Shown here: positions 12,698-27,190 of the stretch, piece by piece
Layout of the letters: every line of letters starts with the position of its first letter
How positions within the stretch are numbered: position 1 is the first letter of the stretch
From: Meloidogyne chitwoodi
Lineage: Eukaryota > Nematoda > Chromadorea > Rhabditida > Meloidogynidae
Reading direction: 5' to 3'
DNA: 64,000 nucleotides
Assembly (NCBI GenBank): GCA_015183035.1
Contig: JACZZP010000017.1
Span: 496,001-560,000, forward strand
The notes under the pieces: model-generated
The model's database searches: none
Told to the model about the DNA's origin: nothing
Seen by the model: the letters and a program-made list of their open reading frames with translations, nothing else
Made by a program: the position numbers and the translations under genes

Positions 12698-13003
12698 CTA
12701 ATCCTTCTCAGAAATAGAATTGAGATCAGACAGAATATACTCATCTCCTTAAAGTTAATTATTTTATTTTAAAAAAATAAATTAAAGAAACAACCTGTCA
12801 TGTGTATGTCTCTTAGGTACATCAAACAATGATCGTGTCCAGCATAGTATCGTCTGAACCAGCGGCTGTAAATTAAAAAAATTAAAAATAAACTAGAAGA
12901 GAATATACTCAGTTTCCCATTTGTTAAACGGTCCAGAAAGATGCATGTTACCCCAAAACAAGCCTGTACAAAGAATAGGGCACCAAAGCTTTTTCCACCA
13001 CAT
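12698..13003 (-). CDS. NDUFA1 (MWFE), complex I accessory subunit
   Basis: Three tiny exons, 12909-13003, 12795-12865 and 12698-12747, join in frame to exactly 72 codons (71 residues plus stop). The protein starts MWWKKLW, has one short hydrophobic N-terminal stretch, and ends with RYYAGHDHCLMYLRDIHMTG then EYILSDLNSISEKD. The length, the MW- start with a single membrane anchor, and the R-D-x-x-x-(T/S)-G pattern near the C-terminus fit NDUFA1, which is about 70 residues long in animals. NDUFA1 sits in the inner-membrane arm of NADH:ubiquinone oxidoreductase. It lies 118 bp downstream of mrpl-37 and 227 bp upstream of the next gene, all on the minus strand. Each exon is too short to show as an ORF. 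Confidence 0.75.
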
Positions 13004-13121
13004 TTATATAATTATATAAAATATAAATTAATAAAAAAATATATAAAAATAAATATAGAGAATTAATTCTACAAAAATTAAATATTATCTAACAAAAAGA
13101 TAAAAAACAATTTATTTTTTT

Positions 13122-14704
13122 CATTTATAAAGAAGCAGACTAACAAATTTTTTAAAAGTTTCTAAATTAAGTCCTTCAACATTTTCCATATTTTCATGCA
13201 TTAGTTTAGGTTTGTATAGAGGACATGCTAAAAAATATTAAAAAAAATTTTCATAAAAATTAATAAAAAAACCTTTATCTAACCAAACCAAATTTTTAAC
13301 ATTCTCTTGATTAGCTAAATTCAAAGTATTTAATTGAACAATAACAAAATCCATTTTTCCATCAACTAATTGAACAGCTTTAGCAACAAATGGTTTTTTT
13401 AAAATTTTATCTTGTTCTAACGTGTTTTCTTCAAATTCCAAAAATGATGTCATTCTAAGAGCTTGAGCAAGGGCTGCACCAAAACAATGGCAAATAGCAT
13501 TACCAGCATTTTCTTCTCTGAAAAAATTATTTCAAAATTATATTAGTCTTTAAACAAAGAAAAAAAGTTTTATAATTTTTTTAATTTACTTTGTCCAAGG
13601 ATATTTTTGATTTTGCTCTCTGCCCCAAAGAATTGTGTTAAGAGCATATTTTTGATCATTAATTATTCCAGGAACAACGGCTGTGTCATTGTAAATATTT
13701 GAAAGTTGCAAATCAATAAATGGTGAGATTGGATAAACATTTGGAACTTCTTTCTGTCTAAAATTGTTTAAATTTTTTTAATTTAAAATAAATATACTTT
13801 GTATCTAAAATTTGTTTTTTGTTTGCCAAAGGAGAAATTCTTTCTTCAGATTGGAGAACAACATGAGGTTGATGTCGAAAAACCATTGGAGTATTAACAG
13901 AAGTTAAGCTGGGAGGTGTAAATGAACTAATTGGTTCATCAAACGAATATCTTAAAAATAACTCCAGTAAAATTTCTAAAAATTAAAGAAACCTGTAATT
14001 CTCAAAGCTCAACTTCTCATCATGCATAGAAAGAAGAGATAAATTTCGACATAAATTTTCCAAAATAATATTGCTTAAAAAGTAAACTTTAAAAATTAAA
14101 AATAAATTTATACTTTCTTTTAAGAACAGGAGTTCCATAACGAGCAACTTGATAACCCCAAAAAATAATTGGATCAAATTTTTTAGGCAATTTATCCAAA
14201 GAAGGGTCATATCTTTCACCAGCCATAATAGAATTGATCACATATTGTTCAAAATTTGAAGGTAAAAAATTATTTGGAATTGAAGCATAAACATCATTAG
14301 GAATAGATAAAGGCTCCAAAGAATTTATTAGAGAACATGCTTGATTGACTCCATCTGTTAAACTTTCTGTTCCATCAAAAAGTAAACATTCTTGCTCTTT
14401 AAAAAGTGGATGTTCCTCAAGTATTAAAATTTAATATTTTCAAGATAATTAATTAATAAGCTCTTACTTCCTTTGATTTTTTCAGCAAATGTGAAGGAAG
14501 TGCAAAATTTTCATTTTTATCTTCAAATTGCTTAAAGAAATCGGGACTGAGAGGATTTTGAATTTTAATTCCAAGTTGTTTAATTTCTGGATCAATTTGT
14601 AGAACATTAGCTTCTCTCTTGTTAATCCTGTTTGAATAGTCTAAAAAGAATTTTGTGTTGTATCTTCCCCATTGTTTTATAGGCCTGAACTTTCTAAACG
14701 GCAT
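13122..14704 (-). CDS. mrpl-37: Mitochondrial ribosomal protein mL37 (MRPL37)
   Basis: Large-subunit protein of the mitochondrial ribosome. Seven exons: 14468-14704, 14114-14415, 13993-14086, 13799-13950, 13590-13758, 13273-13517 and 13122-13227, totalling 435 codons, close to the roughly 420 residues of animal mL37. The first residues [15 protein letters not shown] are basic, as for mitochondrial import. The C-terminal half carries the conserved block [30 protein letters not shown] and [11 protein letters not shown] followed by KNLVWLD. The assignment rests on the QLNT...VKNLVW pattern and the length. It is the upstream member of the likely operon mrpl-37 / NDUFA1 / unknown gene. A degraded copy of its last exon lies at 8440-8510. 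Confidence 0.75.
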
Positions 14705-14929
14705 TTTTTACTTTTGTCTGAAATTTATTGAAAAATTGAATAAAAAATGTAAAAATATAAGAAAAGTTTGATATAACAACAAATTGATAAAAATTAATTT
14801 ATAACAAATTTATTAAAGAAAAACATCAAATTTTATAAACAAAAAACATAAATCTCTGGAATATTTATAAGTATATAGTAATTAAGATAATCGACAACAA
14901 TAAAGTTGATATTTATGGTCAAAAGAAAC

Positions 14930-15065
14930 CCTTTAAACTTTTATAAACAAAAAAAATATCAGAAAATTAACAATTAAAAACCGGCAAGGAATTGGTGATC
15001 CTATGTCCGGTTTTTATTTAATCAAAATTTTTTTTAAATGTTTAAAGAGTTTGAAAAAAGAAAAT
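14930..15065. repeat. Solo copy of the palindrome end sequence
   Basis: The segment from ACCCTTTAAACTTTTATAA to TTTAAATGTTTAAAGAG resembles the outer ends of the 8516-9640 palindrome: same start, the AACAATTAAAAACCGGCAAGGAA-type block, and GGTTTTTATTT. The palindrome ends therefore belong to a dispersed repeat. The copy has its own small hairpin (AAAACCGG and CCGGTTTTT). Confidence 0.6.
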
Positions 15066-15278
15066 TGTAAAAAAGCAAACAACATATTTTTTAGGGAAGG
15101 AATAACATTTTTTATTTATTTTAAACATATTTAAAATTATATTATATTTTAAACAACCTACATATATAGACTAAAAAATAATAAATCTATCGCAAAAATG
15201 ACTTATTTTTTTAAAAGAATAAATTGATGAAAGAATATTTTCTCAAACTAATCCCCATTTTATGCCATTTTTTCTTAC

Positions 15279-18096
15279 TTAAATACGCAAAACAGTCAAT
15301 TCATTCGGTGGTTCTGCTCTGCAAATAACTGCAACATCATTGTTTGATAAATCATTATCAGGTCCAATTTCTGGATCTTCTTAAATATAAAAATTTAATT
15401 TACAAGAAAATGTTAGAAAGTAAAAATATTTTTTATATTTAATTCCTAATATTTTATAAAGCAATGGGGAAATTTTTGTAGAGAATTTAGGTAAAAAAAT
15501 TTTGTAATTTGCGAAATGTTTTAATTAAAAGTCGCTTGCTCTCGTCTCCTATGTCAATGAACAAGAAAGATATTTTAAATACATAAAAGTTTTTAGAGCG
15601 GAACATAATTTTTAACGATTAGAAAAATTTTTGCGGCACAAAATTCCTACGAAATTTGACTCTTGAACTTGTCCAATAACAGTGCTAATAAATAAAAAAT
15701 GCTGGGATTATCGTAAAAAAAAGCGAGAAAAATATTTTTAATTAGAAATTTTAATAATTTTTAGGCATATAAAAAAAATGGGTAAAGTTCTCCACTTATA
15801 AACGTAATACCATTCATTTTTTCACACTTCTTTAAAACATCAGCCTTCTGTATAGCTTTTTCCATCATTTCATCAGTTATTTCTTTGGATGTAATGACCA
15901 TTTTCTTAACGTTGTCCATATGTTTAACGAATTCATTAAATTGCATGTAAGTACAAGAAGCAAATTTATGGAGACTAGAATATATTTAAATTAAAACATT
16001 TTCATTAATTAAACTGCCTCATAATATTAAAAAAAAATCAAATAAATTCATACAGTTGTCCAGAATTAAATCCCATCATCAATGATAACTGTAAGGTCGG
16101 CGGCAATTCAGGAACTACAGCCTCCCAAAAATCTCTGATTGAGTTATGACTTGATAACTCAATTTTATTCTTCAAAGCAAAAATTTTGATTGTGTAGCTG
16201 CAGGAAAACCAAGATTTTTCCGCCGCTTGTACAAGATTCCTTGGCTTGTTGTTGAAATAAAATTGAGCATGTTCCAGAAGTAAATCAGGAGAATATTGTA
16301 AGAAACTCTGAAATTAAAAAACTTATGAAAAGAATTTTTTAATTTTAAAATTAAGTCGTAATTAATTTTGACTATTTCAAAGTAAATTAAAATTTAGGAA
16401 ATTATCATTTATTTTCAAAAATCTTCAAAAAATCTTTCATCAGTACTTTTTAGAAAAGCAATTCAAATTTTTAATAAAATAAATTGGATAACACTAATAA
16501 AAAATATCAAAAAATAATACCTTTCTATATTCCTCCCAATCGACATCACTTATATCTGGACGAACATGTTCCATCTGTACCAATACACTTGAAAAAATAT
16601 TTAAAATAAAAAAGTAGAAAATAAATTTATACTTCTTTCCATTGATTTTCTGCCAGTTTAAAGAATTGACTGCTTCTATTGCTTCTATTGGATTGGAGAA
16701 ACTAACATATGCGATTTTTTTCTAAATTTTTTAAATAAATACATATCTGCAATTTAAAAATAAATCGTATTAATCAATAAAAATATCCTAACGGCCTGTG
16801 AAATTTCTCTACCAGAATTCTTGTCTCGAACAATAATTTCAATTATAAAACTGAGGGATAATAGCTATATAACTGCTAGCTAATATGAAGAAAAAAAAAC
16901 GGCTAAACTACAGTTTCCGTACTTTTTTTATTTTCGGACGATTTATATGTCATTCGAAAGAGCTCGTCGAGCTGAGTCGAATGACATAAAAACTAGTCCG
17001 CGGAAACAACTATGGGCCAAGTTACAGACCCCCGAAAATTGAAAAATCATAGAGGGGAGTAAGCTCATTTGAGGTGATTACCGCGGCTGCTCCTAAATTA
17101 TTTTCACTGAATTAATTATTTTGTTGTAATTTGCGCTGTAGAATAACGTATGTAACAAAAGCCAACGAGAGATGGGCTCCCACACGAAGAAGTCATAAAA
17201 CACTCCTAATAGGTCCAAGTTTGGCGTGTTTCCATCAAACTTCGATCCTTCATAACTTTCTTCAAAATCGTTCAATCTCGACAATTTTGGTCTCATTCGA
17301 TAGGTCTCGAAGAGCCGAGTCGAATGAGCTATCATACACATATTCGAATTTTTCACCCCAAAAATGAGCTTACTCCCCCCTATGGTTTTCCAAATTTGAG
17401 GACCTATAACTTGGCCCATAGTTGTTTCCGCGGACTAGTTTTTATGTCATTCGACTCAGCTCGACGAGCTCTTTCGAATGACATATAACTCGTCCGAAAA
17501 TAAAAAAAGTACGGAAACTGTAGTCAGGCCAAAAAAACAAACTTTAATCTCAATGTTGTGTATAGTGCCATAACCAGAAAAAAAACGTCGCAAATCTTCT
17601 TCTGTTGTATTTTTTGTTAATCATACTTATCTGAAAATACTTTTAACTTGAATTAATAAAAAACCAAACCTGGACACGAATGCCACAATCCGTTTTTGTT
17701 GAGAATGAACGACAATGCAAATTGGAAAAGAATGTTTGTTGTAGCAATGAGATAAATCTGCCATTAGGATATCCAACAATTCTTCCATTGTGATAGTGAC
17801 GATAAACAGTATACCCTTGACGAGGAATTTCAGTAAAAAGACGCAGGCGTTCACGTCCATTTTGTTCATAGACAGAGAGTGCAGTATAACGCGAATAATC
17901 ACAATCCTAAATAATAGAATAGACATAATGTAAGAAAAATTTATACCAAAAAACCATTGCTATTTTTAATCATCACGCCACGAGTCAGTCCAAAGCCTTG
18001 AAATGAAGCAATACGAGTAAGATAACCAACAGAAACACTGCACATTTTTAATATACCAATACGAGAAGAAAGATTCTGAACAAAAGTTCCAATCAT
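15279..18096 (-). CDS. RRM protein with possible HEPN-like C-terminal region
   Basis: Exons: 17947-18096, 17670-17906, about 17543-17628, 16793-16850, 16633-16721, 16521-16587, 16054-16307, 15796-15974 and 15279-15379. An RRM runs from GIRVQ (beta-1) through NTTEEDLRRFFSGYG (alpha-1) and KKIAYVSFSNPIEAIEAIEA to NGKNVLVQM (beta-4). The exon at 16054-16307 has a helical region with QAAEKSWFSCSYTIKIFALK then ELSSHNSIRDF. That layout recalls HEPN/PaREP1-type helical bundles; this is only an inference. The N-terminal 130 residues (MIGTFVQNLSSRIG) are unrecognised. Frame is lost at a 6-base T run at 17610-17615 unless one base is an error, and the next junction is also ambiguous. The intron at 16851-17542 carries a 610 bp element. 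The gene starts 228 bp downstream of a beta-tubulin gene. Confidence 0.65.
16911..17520. mobile_element. 610-bp TIR element with TA target duplication
   Basis: The ends CAGTTTCCGTAC and GTACGGAAACTG are inverse, and the inverted match extends over more than 100 bp with blocks such as TTTTCGGACGA, TGTCATTCGA and GTCCGCGGAAACAACTATGG. TA lies on both sides (16909-16910, 17521-17522), as for Tc1/mariner-type elements. The interior has further AGCTCGTCGAGCT-like palindromes. No transposase remnant is visible. It sits in an intron of the RRM gene. Confidence 0.85.
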
Positions 18097-18324
18097 GTTG
18101 AATAAAAGCGAGTATATCTTAAAATCCTAAATTATAAAAAAGCAAATAAAATGTAAAATATAAGAACATTTTGATAAAATGACAAATTGAAAGAAATTAA
18201 TTTCGAAAAGAATTTATTTAAAACATCAAATTTGATCAACAAAGAACATAAAGCTCTGGAATACATGTAAACAAATGAAGATCATTAAACAATATAAATG
18301 TCAATAAGTTCGTTATCAATGTAA

Positions 18325-19901
<1,577 letters not shown>

Positions 19902-20498
19902 ATTGAAATATTTCGTTTGTTATAAATAACTTTTTTATCTAAAATTAACTTAAATTTAATCAATTTGTGATAAAATGCATAAAGAAGACGTTAAGAACTA
20001 ACAAAGGCGATTTTTACTTTTTTGATTTATGAGAAAATAATACTAACTCTCTTCCTTTATACTATTTCGTCAAATCGGCCCGCGACTATACGGGCTTTCA
20101 CCATTTTGACATGTCCTTTTCGAAAGCAAATATTCATTTAACATAATGAAATTTGGTTCAACGCTCAAGATTTGCTGAATTGTCAAAGAGAGAAAAGTGT
20201 AAATAAATTTTGAGACGACTCTATCCTGTTTGCCCTTAAAACAAATTGATTCATTGAAACTGATATTTATTAACGAAACCTATGTGGTTGTAAGATTCAC
20301 TCTTAGATGTTAAAACACATTATATTAAAAAGTACAAACTCCCGATCAAATTTATTTACTAATAATTTAAAAGATCAAGCCATAAATTTAAAAGTAAGCT
20401 GAATAAGCATATTTTTTCTGGCATAAATAAAATAAGCGAGGATATCATAGAATATGCTGTCTAAAAAGCAAAATAAAAGTGCGTTATTAATCAATGCC
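19902..20498. other. Spacer between tandem beta-tubulin genes
   Basis: No exon or RNA gene is visible. It must hold the 3' end of copy 2 and the promoter or trans-splice region of copy 1. A short GC-rich patch (CGGCCCGCGACTATACGGGC, about 20077) stands out from the AT-rich background. Confidence 0.5.
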
Positions 20499-22132
<1,634 letters not shown>

Positions 22133-22879
22133 TTTGAGATCCTTTTTAGAAGAATAAATAAATAGTTAAAAACCTAAAATGTGAAATTTATTATAAATGT
22201 CAAGAAAAGTTTATTTTGGAACGAAAATACCACAGAAATTTTTCAAAAAACAAAAAATTAATTAGAAATTTTAATATTTTTTAAAACAAAAAATTAGTTT
22301 AATGAAGTCTTTCACTAAAAATAAAAACTGAATGAGTATTTAGAAAAACTAAAGCTGAAAAATGAGTGGACTTGCCAACAAAACGCAAAAATCAATAGTA
22401 GCAATTATTAGTTAACCTAGAAGATCACCACAAAAAGATAAATTCGTAGGGGTTTTCAATTTATTAAAGATTGGTCTTTTTAATGGTGATATTTTGGTTA
22501 GTAGAATTATATGAATAAAGGTCAGTGTTGGAGAAAAATACTGTAATCTGTTTACTCTCTTCGTTAATCCACTCAAAGAAGAAGAAGCAGCACCCTTTTA
22601 GAGTCAGAAGAACAGAGGAATAATCTAACACTCGAGAAGTAGAAAAATTAAAACAATTAATACTCTAAAATATTTTTAGTAGTTAAATATTTTGAATGTC
22701 GATCTTTTTCTATATCTTCGATAATCAAAAGAAATCATTATATCGGGGAAAAAAGTAACCACTTCCTTATTAAAATGTGGGGCATCTGTGTTTTATCTTG
22801 TTAAATCAGCGCATTTGAGAGAGTTTTACTAATTTTTAATTATTATTTCTTTCCCTTTTAAAAATATTTTCCTAAAATA
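22133..22879. promoter_or_regulatory. Divergent intergenic region
   Basis: The region lies between the beta-tubulin copy 2 start (minus) and a plus-strand gene, so it should contain both promoters. No recognisable motif or RNA gene was identified. Confidence 0.4.
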
Positions 22880-23922
22880 ATGGAAAAAACAGACAATAAT
22901 GCCTACATTTATGAAGGATCTGTACTTGCACAAAAAACAAATTCAAAATCTATTAATAGTGAAATAAATTCATTAGAAAATGGCTCAGTTTACTACAACA
23001 GAAGCAATTCAAGAATGATGTCTTCATATGCAATGGAAGAACAAAAACAACAACTTTTTGGAATATGTGAATTAATACAGACAAATATTAAATCTTTACT
23101 TGATCAAATTGAAAAGATAATTAAAGGGATTGCTAAAAGAGAAAGTGATATTAATTATGAAGAAATGAGATCAAGATTGTTGGATATGCTTGAAGAATAT
23201 AGAGTTTTGTGAAGCTGAAAACCTCTCTTTATTTTGTAGACAGAAAATTGATTAAATTGAGGGGTTTATAAAATATAAGGGATTTTACTAATAATGTTTT
23301 TAAATAGAGGATAGTTTCTTGGGATAAACTGAGAACTTAATAGTTTAGGTGCACATCCCATTTATCCGCAAGGAAATATTTTACACCAAACCTGAACAAT
23401 AAAATATGCTCTTGCGAATAAATGGGGTGTGTACTATCTTTTCTATTTTGTTTGGTTTTAATTTTGATTTGATGTTCCGAAACTTCCTTCCTTTTTTACG
23501 TTAAAATTTGATATGTAAATAGAGGAGGCATAATAAAATAGAAAATCTCTATTTTAATAAAATTTATTATAACAGTTGGGTGCATGGCCAGTCCTAGTAG
23601 ATGTTGATTCACAAGTCAAATTATTATCCAAAACTGTTCGTCAAACAATTGATTCTTGTAACATAAGTGAACCTCGATTGGCTTGGCTTCTTGCAATAAA
23701 CAAATTTCAGGTAAAAGAAAACTTCACTTTCTTTAAAATTAATTTTATTTTTTAAAGGTTAATATGGAAAAAATGGTTGAAAGATTAGTAAATGAAGTAA
23801 CTGCAAATATTGAACGAGTTATAAAGTTACATGTTCGTTGTGATATTAATGGGCTTGAATTGAAAAAAGAAACGATTGAAGCAATAAAAGAAATGAGAGA
23901 AGAAATTACAAAAATGCATTAA
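22880..23922 (+). CDS. Uncharacterised 207-residue helical protein
   Basis: Three exons, 22880-23203, 23576-23710 and 23758-23922, all end in phase 0 and join to 208 codons. If unspliced, exon 1 would end after two further codons (VL then TGA), so the intron is inferred from the good continuation into AWPVLVDVDSQVKLLSKTVR and onward. Residues 50-105 and 150-205 are helix-forming with heptad-like spacing (QLFGICELIQTNIKSLLDQI; MEKMVERLVNEV), suggesting a coiled-coil adaptor or complex subunit. There is no signal peptide or membrane helix. I do not recognise the family. Confidence 0.7.
23348..23435. repeat. Short hairpin element in intron
   Basis: Arms GCACATCCCATTTATCCGCA (about 23351-23370) and TTGCGAATAAATGGGGTGTG (about 23412-23431) are inverse with a few mismatches. 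A longer relative lies at about 43950-44105. Together they are a small non-coding hairpin family. Confidence 0.75.
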
Positions 23923-24028
23923 ATTAGGAAAAGTATAAAATAATCATTTAAAAACATTTTTAATTAAATTTTCAAATTTATATATAAATTTTATTCAAGA
24001 AAATGAAAAAAAATTAAAAAAAATATTT

Positions 24029-25087
24029 TTAATTTTCTACTAGTTCAAAATTAATATCTTCAACATCATCAATATCTGTAGCCTTCAAATTATCACCATC
24101 TCCTAAAAAAAGATTTTTTTTAATTTTTAAATAAAAATATATTTCAAAGGGCAAGGATTATTATTTAGAATTTTATCCTCAAAAATTAAAAAAAAAAAGA
24201 AATATTGACCGAAAAAATAAATTTTCGAAAATTATCTACTCATGGAAGAAAAAAATCTTTCAAAAAAAAATTAAAAAAAAACCTTCAATAATTAATTCAT
24301 TTCTTTTTACAATTGGTGAATTTGATGGAGAAGAAGGTATAAACACATAAGTCTTTTGTTGTCCTATTTTTTTATTTGTATAATTTTCTTCTTCTTCTCC
24401 AATTTCAAGTGAAGATGTTGTTGGTGATGGAGGTAATACACAAACAATTCTTTGTTCAAATTTATTATTAACCTTTTCTATTTGATTTTGGGATAAATTG
24501 TCATCCTCTAATTCTTCTTCTATGTTAAATTTATCAGAAAAATCAACTGAAAAAAAAATAAAATTTTTTAAAATTTTCTAAAATTTACCTGAAACGATAA
24601 AAGTTGGTTCTAAATTAATTTTGTTTGCTTCAATGTTTTTAATTTTATTTTCTTCAATTAAAACATTTTTAAACTTTTCATTTTCTTCTTCAATAATTTT
24701 TTTCTCTTCAACATTTTTATTTGCAAATTCCATTTCTTTTATTGATTCTTCTTCTTCAGAAATGCTCATTTTATTTGAACAAATTTCTCCTTCTTCAAGT
24801 TCTTCTTCACATTTTTTAGACTTTTTTCTATTTATTATTTTTATTGTAATATTTTTGAATTCTTCTTTTTCGTTAAAAATTTTATCGTCATTTTCATCAT
24901 TTTTTGGGCTTTTTTGTAAAATTTCTTCACTTTCACTACTGCTATTAGAAGATTGATTTAATTTTATATTATCTTCTTGATTTGAACTGAGATATTCATT
25001 TTCTTCAGATTCAGACGAACTTTCAGGTAAATCATCACCTAAAAATAAAAAACAAAAATTTAAAATTTTAGGTAAAACAGAGAGCAT
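24029..25087 (-). CDS. Acidic Glu/Ser/Asn-rich low-complexity protein
   Basis: Exons 24589-25087 (5' part uncertain), 24283-24546 and 24029-24102, ending LVEN and a stop. The sequence is dominated by Glu, Ser, Asn and Lys with many casein-kinase-like acidic Ser clusters (ESSSESEENEY, SSSESEEIL) and one short ordered-looking segment (QKTYVFIPSSPSNSP). The open frame reaches back to an ATG at 25087 with a hydrophobic start (MLSVLPKILNFCFLFLG). However, TTTTTAG followed by GTGATGATTTACC inside it may be an acceptor, making the hydrophobic part an intron artefact. No family recognised. It starts about 130 bp downstream of the next minus-strand gene, possibly in one operon. Confidence 0.55.
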
Positions 25088-25215
25088 TTAGAACAAGTTA
25101 AAATACTACTCGTTAAATTTGGAATAAAGAGATAACTATAAAGTTTTTATATTTTGTTTGGAAATTTCCAAAATTGAAAAGAAAAAAATCTAAAAATAAG
25201 TTCTCCTAAATATAT

Positions 25216-25971
25216 TTAATTCTTATTCATAAAATTAAAATTAATATTTAAACCATTTAAATCAGCCAATATCCTTTTCAAAGACATTCCACAAAGAATA
25301 TTATAAACAATTTTGTGTGCTTCAATATCTGACTTATCCTAAAAATTATAAAACTGAAAAATAAACAAATTTATTCAAAAGAAACCTCAAGTTCAGGAAA
25401 TATTTCATAAAGAGTTTCCAAGTCAACACTGTCAAGTAATTCTGTTGCAAGTTTTCTTCTATTACTAACAAATTTTTTTAGGGGACGGAAATGATCTGGA
25501 AAATAATAAAAAATTTAACTATGAGCTCCTTAAACTCTAAAAAATTAAAAAAAACCTCCATCACGATGAGATTCATTAACCATTTCCTTCCGTCTTTTCC
25601 CTTTAGTTTTCTTCCTTTTTTTCGTCTTTTTATCAACTTTTTTGGATTTTAATGATTCAAATCTTCTCCTCTCTTCCCCAGATGAAATTGGCTCCCAACG
25701 TGACTTTTTAATATTAATTTTATAAGTAACCTTCTTTTCTGGGACAATTTTTGATCTTTTAGGAAATGCTCTAGGTGGTGATGACAAATCTGTGGAAGAT
25801 GAAGAAGAAATTGATTGAAGAGAAACATCTTCATAACAAGGAGATTTTGAATGATCAATTGAGTTATTATTTTGTCGTTGTTTACTTGTACTTGGTAGGT
25901 TTTCTCCTTTTTGTTCATAAAAACGTTGACGAGGACTTAACTCTTCAGTTATCTTTTCTTCATTATTTTTT
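25216..25971 (-). CDS. Lys/Arg-rich protein with helical C-terminus, 5' end unresolved
   Basis: Exons 25556-25971, 25386-25495 and 25216-25338, ending FNFMNKN and a stop. An upstream exon ending at about 26021 (encoding KHKIDFTK) fits the phase, but the start codon was not found. The first part is Ser-rich then strongly basic (KKVDKKTKKRKKTKGKRRKE), as in nuclear proteins. The last 90 residues look ordered and helical: RRKLATELLDSVDLETLYEI, then IVYNILCGMSLKRILADLNG. The nuclear role is only suggested by composition. No confident family. Confidence 0.55.
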
Positions 25972-26452
25972 CTAGAAATTAAAGAAAATTAAACATATTT
26001 GATTTTTATTTTAAAGTACTTTGTAAAATCAATTTTGTGTTTTTTTCAGTTTTTATATAAAAAATTTTAAATAAACTAAGCTCATTCATGACCAACATCT
26101 TGAAGACGCAATGCTTTGACATTATTACTTATTAAAAAATAAAATTCACCTTTAAATATTTAATAAAATTTTAAAAATTAAACAGATATAAGATATTATT
26201 ATTAAAATAAATACAAAAAACTACTATAAATTAAAATAAAGCTTTATTTCCCAAAAAATAAATAGAAAAAGTAAACATTATTAAATATTAACAAACAACA
26301 AATATTTAAGATGATATAGCAAAAGATGTATAAGTTAAATTAGATAAAATCACAAATTTTTTTTAACAATTTTTAAAGAGAAGAGAAATAGCCTATATTT
26401 ATTTTTTTGTACTCAAATGTCCATATTTATTTAAAATGTTTTAAAAATTATC

Positions 26453-26679
26453 TTACTCTCTTTTTGCATTAAGTTCGATAGAATTGATTAATGAAGGAGA
26501 TAGCAATGGCTCTTTCCATTGAGACAATTGATGCTTTTGACATTGTAGAAGACTATCTTCAGCTAATTTTGAAAATGAAACATCTGGTTTTTTTGAAATT
26601 CTCTGAAAAGTATAAAAAGTTGATGAACATCTTAAAATTAACCTGTTTTCTCTTTTTGCAGCAAACCAAAACGATTGCA
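26453..26679 (-). CDS. Last two exons of a membrane protein, in left palindrome arm
   Basis: Exons 26643-26679 and 26453-26602 join in frame: AIVLVCCKKRKQ then RISKKPDVSFSKLAEDS, ending IELNAKRE and a stop. The hydrophobic-to-basic transition is typical of a transmembrane helix end followed by a short cytoplasmic tail. Upstream exons are not visible past the palindrome centre, so the gene is truncated or continues through unrecognised sequence. Confidence 0.5.
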
Positions 26680-26945
26680 CTGCAATAAAGTAAAATAATT
26701 AGCCAGGTAGCAGAAGCAAAGTAACCATAAACAAAAGATGATGGATAATGCGCGATAATATATTTATTAAAATGTTATTAGAAAAAATATTTCTGCAAAA
26801 AATTTAAAAAATATTGTGGGACGTAATCTATAGTCTATCAGAATAAAGCTTTAATTTAAAGAATGATTAAAATCAAGAACTTTACTGTTCTCTTCATCAT
26901 CTTTTGTTTATGGTTACTTTGCTTCTGCTACCTGGCTAATTATTT

Positions 26946-27190
26946 TACTTTATTGCAGTGCAATCGTTTTGGTTTGCTGCAAAAAGAGAAAACAGGTTAA
27001 TTTTAAGATGTTCATCAACTTTTTATATTTTTCAGAGAATTTCAAACAGAAAAGATGCTGCATTTTTTAAAATTAGCTGAAGATAGTTCTTCTACAATGT
27101 CAACAGCATCAATTGTCTCAATGGAAATCCAGTGTTATCTCCTTCATTAATCAATTCTATCGAACTTAATGCAAAAAGAGAGTAAGATAA
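26946..27190 (+). pseudogene. Broken copy of the same terminal exons, right palindrome arm
   Basis: The same acceptor (TTTATTGCAG), first exon and intron as the left arm, but the second exon diverges after RISNRKDA and runs into stops, with further indels (for example TTCTTCTAC and CAACAGCATC insertions relative to the left arm). It cannot encode the left-arm tail. Confidence 0.6.

Noticed and set aside
12980..13010. Similarity between the NDUFA1 start region and the exon at about 10600
   Set aside because: Short match (CCAAAGCT...CCACC) without shared reading frame; judged chance, unlike the longer match at 8330-8370.
24621..24956. Plus-strand hydrophobic Ser/Phe-rich ORF
   Set aside because: It is the complement of the acidic Glu/Ser protein on the minus strand; low-complexity antisense produces long open frames.
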